Origin: Comamonadaceae bacterium UBA4962
Lineage (GTDB): Bacteria > Pseudomonadota > Gammaproteobacteria > Burkholderiales > Burkholderiaceae_C
Direction: 5' to 3'
Assembly: GCA_002397315.1 (NCBI GenBank)
Contig: DHAE01000011.1
Coordinates: 3,616 to 67,615, forward strand
DNA length: 64,000 nucleotides
In this document: positions 60,711 to 64,000 of the stretch, one piece after another
Layout of the letters: each line of letters opens with the position of its first letter
Position numbering within the stretch: position 1 is the stretch's first letter
Program-made: the position numbers and the translations under genes
Notes under the pieces: generated by a model
Told to the model about the DNA's origin: nothing
Seen by the model: only the letters and a program-made list of their open reading frames with translations
Databases searched by the model: none

Positions 60711-62698
60711 ACCGATTCGACACATCCCAGGAGCACGGCATGAGCCAGGAGCAGATCCGCAGGGCGGCGACGACAGAGGTTTCCACGGCTGCGGGCCGCG
60801 GACACGGAGACCATCCCAACCAGTTCGCGCTGCTGCGCCAGCGGCGGTTCGCGCCGTTCTTCTGGACGCAGTTCGCGGGCGCGGCCAACGACAACCTCTT
60901 CAAGTTCGCCTTCACCGTGATGGTGACCTACCAGCTGAGCGTGTCGTGGATGCCGCCGTCCATGGCGGGGCTGGTGATCGGCGCGCTCTTCATCCTGCCG
61001 TTCCTGCTGTTCTCGGCCACGTCCGGCCAGCTCACCGACAAGATCGACAAGACGCGGATGATCCGCTTCGTGAAGAGCCTCGAGATCGCCATCATGCTGG
61101 TGGCGGCCTGGGGCTTCGTGGCGTCGAGCCCCGTGGTGCTGCTCGCCTGCACCTTCCTGATGGGGCTGCACTCCACGCTGTTCGGCCCGGTGAAGTTCGC
61201 CTACCTGCCCCAGGTGCTGTCCGAACGGGAACTGACGGGCGGCAACGGCATGGTGGAGATGGGGACCTTCGTCGCGATCCTGCTCGGCCAAGTGGCAGGC
61301 GGGCTGCTGGTGGCGGTGCCCGGCGTGGGCCATGCCTGGGTGGCGGCGGCCTGCGTGCTGGTCGCGCTGGCGGGGCGGCTGGTGGCGCAGTTCATCCCGA
61401 GCGCGCCGGCCACCGATCCGGACCTCGTCATCAACTGGAACCCCGTCAGCGAGACGTGGCGCAACCTGAAGCTCGCGCACGGCAACCTGGTGGTGTTCCG
61501 CTCGCTGCTCGGCATCAGCTGGATGTGGTTCTTCGGCGCGGTGTTCCTGTCGCAGTTCCCGAGTTTCGCCAAGGAGGTGCTGCATGGCGACGAGCACGTG
61601 GCCTCGCTGCTGCTGGTGGTGTTCTCGGTGGGCATCGGCATCGGCTCGCTGCTGTGCGAGGTGCTCTCGCGCCGGCACGTCGAGGTGGGCCTGGTGCCGC
61701 TCGGCGCGATCGGCATGAGCGTGTTCGCCATCGACCTGTACTTCGCGTCGCGCGGCCTGCCCGCCGTGCCCGCGATGGGCCTGGGCGCGTTCCTGGCGCA
61801 GCCCGCGCACTGGCGCGTGATGGCCGACCTGCTGCTGCTGTCGCTGTTCGCCGGCCTCTACAGCGTGCCGATGTACGCGCTCATCCAGATGCGCAGCCAG
61901 CCCACGCACCGCGCGCGCATCATCGCGGCCAACAACATCCTGAACGCGCTCTTCATGATCGCCAGCTCGGTGATCGCCGGGGGGCTGCTGTCGGCCGGCT
62001 GGAGCGTGCCGCAGGTGTTCCTCTTCACCGGCATCGCCAACGCGCTGGTGGCGGGCTACATCTTCCTGATCGTGCCGGAATACCTGCTGCGCTTCGTGGC
62101 CTGGGTGCTCTCGCGCCTGGTGTACCGCTTCCGCGTGACGGGCGATGCGCACATTCCCACGCAGGGCGCGGCGGTGCTCGCCTGCAACCACGTGAGCTTC
62201 GTCGATGCGGTGCTGCTCATGGCCGCGAGCCCCCGGCCGATCCATTTCGTGATGGACCACCGCATCTTCCGCGCCCCCGTGCTCGGCGGGCTGTTCCGGC
62301 TCGCCAAGGCGATCCCGATCGCGCCGCAGAAGGAGCACCCGGCCGTCTACGAGGCTGCGTTCGAGCGCGCCGCGCAGGTGCTGAAGAACGGCGACCTGCT
62401 CGCGATCTTCCCCGAGGGCGGCATCACGCGCGACGGGCAGCTCCAGCCCTTCAAGGGCGGCATCATGAAGATCCTGGAGCGCGCGGCGGAAGACGGCCTG
62501 CGGCCTCCGGTGGTGCCGATGGCGCTCACCAACCTGTGGGGATCGTTCTTCAGCCGGGTGGAGGGCACGGCGATGGCGCGGCCGTTCCGCCGGGGCCTGT
62601 TCAACCGCGTGGGCCTGCACGTCGGCGTGCCCATGCCGCCCGAGGCGGTGCAGCCCGCCACGCTGCAGGCGCGGGTGGCGCAACTGCTGGAACGCTGA
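60707..62698 (+). CDS. MFS transporter fused to 1-acyl-glycerol-phosphate acyltransferase
   Basis: The 663-residue product has an N-terminal MFS part of the LplT type (about 40-440, FFWTQFAGAANDNLFKFAFT) and a C-terminal PlsC-like acyltransferase (about 460-650). The acyltransferase has NHVSFVDAVLL (NHxSxxD), FPEGGITRDGQLQPFKGG (the EGG block) and VPMAL. The Aas AMP-ligase domain found in the three-part E. coli relatives is absent. It probably imports lysophospholipids and reacylates them at the inner membrane. ATG at 60707 overlaps the preceding stop. Confidence 0.9.
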   Translation: MNRFDTSQEHGMSQEQIRRAATTEVSTAAGRGHGDHPNQFALLRQRRFAPFFWTQFAGAANDNLFKFAFTVMVTYQLSVSWMPPSMAGLVIGALFILPFLLFSATSGQLTDKIDKTRMIRFVKSLEIAIMLVAAWGFVASSPVVLLACTFLMGLHSTLFGPVKFAYLPQVLSERELTGGNGMVEMGTFVAILLGQVAGGLLVAVPGVGHAWVAAACVLVALAGRLVAQFIPSAPATDPDLVINWNPVSETWRNLKLAHGNLVVFRSLLGISWMWFFGAVFLSQFPSFAKEVLHGDEHVASLLLVVFSVGIGIGSLLCEVLSRRHVEVGLVPLGAIGMSVFAIDLYFASRGLPAVPAMGLGAFLAQPAHWRVMADLLLLSLFAGLYSVPMYALIQMRSQPTHRARIIAANNILNALFMIASSVIAGGLLSAGWSVPQVFLFTGIANALVAGYIFLIVPEYLLRFVAWVLSRLVYRFRVTGDAHIPTQGAAVLACNHVSFVDAVLLMAASPRPIHFVMDHRIFRAPVLGGLFRLAKAIPIAPQKEHPAVYEAAFERAAQVLKNGDLLAIFPEGGITRDGQLQPFKGGIMKILERAAEDGLRPPVVPMALTNLWGSFFSRVEGTAMARPFRRGLFNRVGLHVGVPMPPEAVQPATLQARVAQLLER

Positions 62699-63243
62699 TG
62701 GCCGCCGAGGAGCAATCCATTCACGCGGACCCTTCCGTGGACCCGGACCACGCGGCCCTGGTGCAGCGCATCCTGGATTTTTTGCGCGGCATCGGCCTGC
62801 CGGTGCGCGAGGCGCCGCTGCCGCAGGGCTCCTTCCTGCCCGGCGTGCGCATCGAGCGCGGCGGGCTCTGCGTGGACCGCGCGCGGCTGCAGTGGCCCGG
62901 CGACCTGCTGCACGAGGCGGGCCATCTGGCGGTGGTGCCCGCCGCGCTGCGCGTGGGAATGGACGATGCGCTGCAGGAACTGCCGGCCGTAGAGCACGGC
63001 GGCGAGATCGAGGCCACGGCCTGGGCCTGGGCGGCGTCCTGCCATCTGGGGCTCGATCCCGCCGTGCTGTTCCACGACGGCGGCTACCACGGCCAGGCGC
63101 AGAGCCTGCGCTTCACCTTCGGCATGGGGGTGCATCTCGGCCTGGCGGGCCTGGTGGCCTCCGGCATGGCGCTGGGGCCGCCGCAGGCCCGGGCCCTGGG
63201 CCGCGAGCCCTATCCGTGCATGCAGGTCTGGCTGCGCCCGTGA
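62698..63243 (+). CDS. Small HExxH zincin-like protein
   Basis: The 181-residue product has a HEAGH motif (H72, E73, H76) in GDLLHEAGHLAVVPAALR, as in zincin metallopeptidases, and a later VEHGGEIEATAWAWAA that could carry the third ligand. No signal peptide is visible. Its start overlaps the acyltransferase stop (TGATG), so it is translationally coupled. The family is not one I can name. Peptidase activity is inferred from the motif only. Confidence 0.75.
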   Translation: MAAEEQSIHADPSVDPDHAALVQRILDFLRGIGLPVREAPLPQGSFLPGVRIERGGLCVDRARLQWPGDLLHEAGHLAVVPAALRVGMDDALQELPAVEHGGEIEATAWAWAASCHLGLDPAVLFHDGGYHGQAQSLRFTFGMGVHLGLAGLVASGMALGPPQARALGREPYPCMQVWLRP

Positions 63244-63274
63244 GCGGGGCGGTCGCGCGGAAGGCGTAGCAGGT

Positions 63275-64000
63275 TCAGAAGGTTTCCCAGTCGTCCTGCG
63301 ATGCCTTGCCCGCGGTGGCCGTGGCCGGCAGGCGGGGCGCGGATGTAGAAGCCGATGCCGATGCCGACACCGACGCAGCAGTCGCGGTCGCAGGCTTCTT
63401 CTGCGGGGCCGGCGCAGGCCGCGGAGCGGCTGGGGCGCTGGAAAGGCCGCGGGCCTGCGCCGCGGGCGGTACCGCGGCGATGGATGCAGCGCGGGCGGTC
63501 GCGCGGCTGTGCGCCTGTGCCTGCGCGATCGTGGCCTGCGCGGCCTGGGCGGAGGCATCGACCTGGAAGACGCTGACGAGCTGCACGAGGCGCGCGGCCT
63601 GGGAGTTGAGGCTGTCGGCGGCGGCGGCGGATTCCTCGACGAGGGCGGCGTTCTGCTGGGTGACCTGGTCGAGCTGGTTGACGGCGTCGCTCACCTGCGA
63701 GATGCCCTGCTCCTGCTCGTGGGTGGCGGCGCCGATCTCGGCGATGAGGTCGGCCACGCGGCGCGCCTGCTCGACGATCTCGCCCATGGTGGTGCCGGCC
63801 TCGCCCACGAGCTGCGATCCGGTCTCGACCTTGGAGACGCTCTCGCCGATGAGGGCCTTGATCTCCTTGGCGGCCTGCGCGGAGCGCTGCGCGAGGGTGC
63901 GCACTTCGCCGGCGACGACGGCGAAGCCCCGGCCCTGCTCGCCGGCGCGGGCGGCCTCGACGGCGGCGTTGAGCGCGAGGATGTTGGTCTGGAAGGCGAT
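63275..64000 (-). CDS. Methyl-accepting chemotaxis protein (3' part)
   Basis: Only the C-terminal portion lies in the window; the gene continues beyond base 64000. The signalling hairpin tip (FQTNILALNAAVEAARAGEQ, then GRGFAVVAGEV) and the methylation/bundling helices are present. An Ala/Pro-rich linker leads to a C-terminal DDWETF, which resembles the NWETF tether of Tsr/Tar that recruits CheR and CheB. The receptor should take part in adaptation; its sensor domain is not visible. Confidence 0.93.
   Translation of the reverse strand: MAFQTNILALNAAVEAARAGEQGRGFAVVAGEVRTLAQRSAQAAKEIKALIGESVSKVETGSQLVGEAGTTMGEIVEQARRVADLIAEIGAATHEQEQGISQVSDAVNQLDQVTQQNAALVEESAAAADSLNSQAARLVQLVSVFQVDASAQAAQATIAQAQAHSRATARAASIAAVPPAAQARGLSSAPAAPRPAPAPQKKPATATAASVSASASASTSAPRLPATATAGKASQDDWETF

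Overview
The window looks like chromosomal DNA of a high-GC betaproteobacterium of the family Comamonadaceae, most likely Acidovorax or Paracidovorax. This is inferred from the protein sequences, the rpoB-rpoC to rsmB to ntrYX-like gene order, the PhaM-type granule protein, the Bug-type solute receptor and the lysine/alanine-tailed HU protein. It has three parts: a housekeeping segment (1-14970), a genomic island (about 14940-37900) and a second chromosomal segment (about 37920-64000).

The first segment starts in the rplL-rpoB spacer and carries rpoB and rpoC, which end in two tandem terminators. A LemA-like membrane protein, rsmB, a DUF4390 protein and an NtrY-like kinase with an NtrX-like regulator follow. 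The regulator lacks the AAA+ domain. The segment closes with tRNA-Phe and its terminator.

The island begins at the 3' end of tRNA-Phe with a P4-type integrase, a RelE/HigB-like toxin-antitoxin pair and an AlpA-like regulator. Its core is one defence block. A forward operon encodes a UvrD-like helicase, DrmA, DrmB, a NERD-nuclease/UvrD-helicase fusion, McrB and McrC (18158-29693). Running towards it are a C5-cytosine methyltransferase and a Vsr-type endonuclease (32669-29656). This resembles a DISARM-like core merged with a type IV (McrBC) module and a Dcm/Vsr pair, with no phospholipase-D gene (drmC) seen. The right part of the island is decaying. It holds a ribbon-helix-helix regulator with a palindromic operator, a broken DUF932 gene (an ICE relic), a GHKL ATPase/nuclease-like gene split by a frameshift, and an IS5-family element with intact ends but a dead transposase. 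I found no right-hand copy of the tRNA-Phe attachment sequence.

The second chromosomal segment carries an MFS transporter, HipBA, a reverse-strand group related to oxidative stress (PQQ-type sugar dehydrogenase, a SodC/beta-propeller fusion lipoprotein, a YdeP/FdhF-type molybdoenzyme and a catalase-like protein), a tyrosine phosphatase, an HU-like protein divergent from phaM, and a FIST-domain protein. It also has a D-amino-acid dehydrogenase behind a tandem glycine riboswitch, a CMD/alkylhydroperoxidase fusion with a flavin monooxygenase, a Bug receptor, an overlapping set (CREST-type hydrolase, MFS-acyltransferase, HExxH protein) and the 3' end of a chemoreceptor gene. Two copies of a 112-bp structured repeat (9423-9534 and 49073-49184) have different outer arms that still pair within each copy, which suggests the fold is what is conserved.
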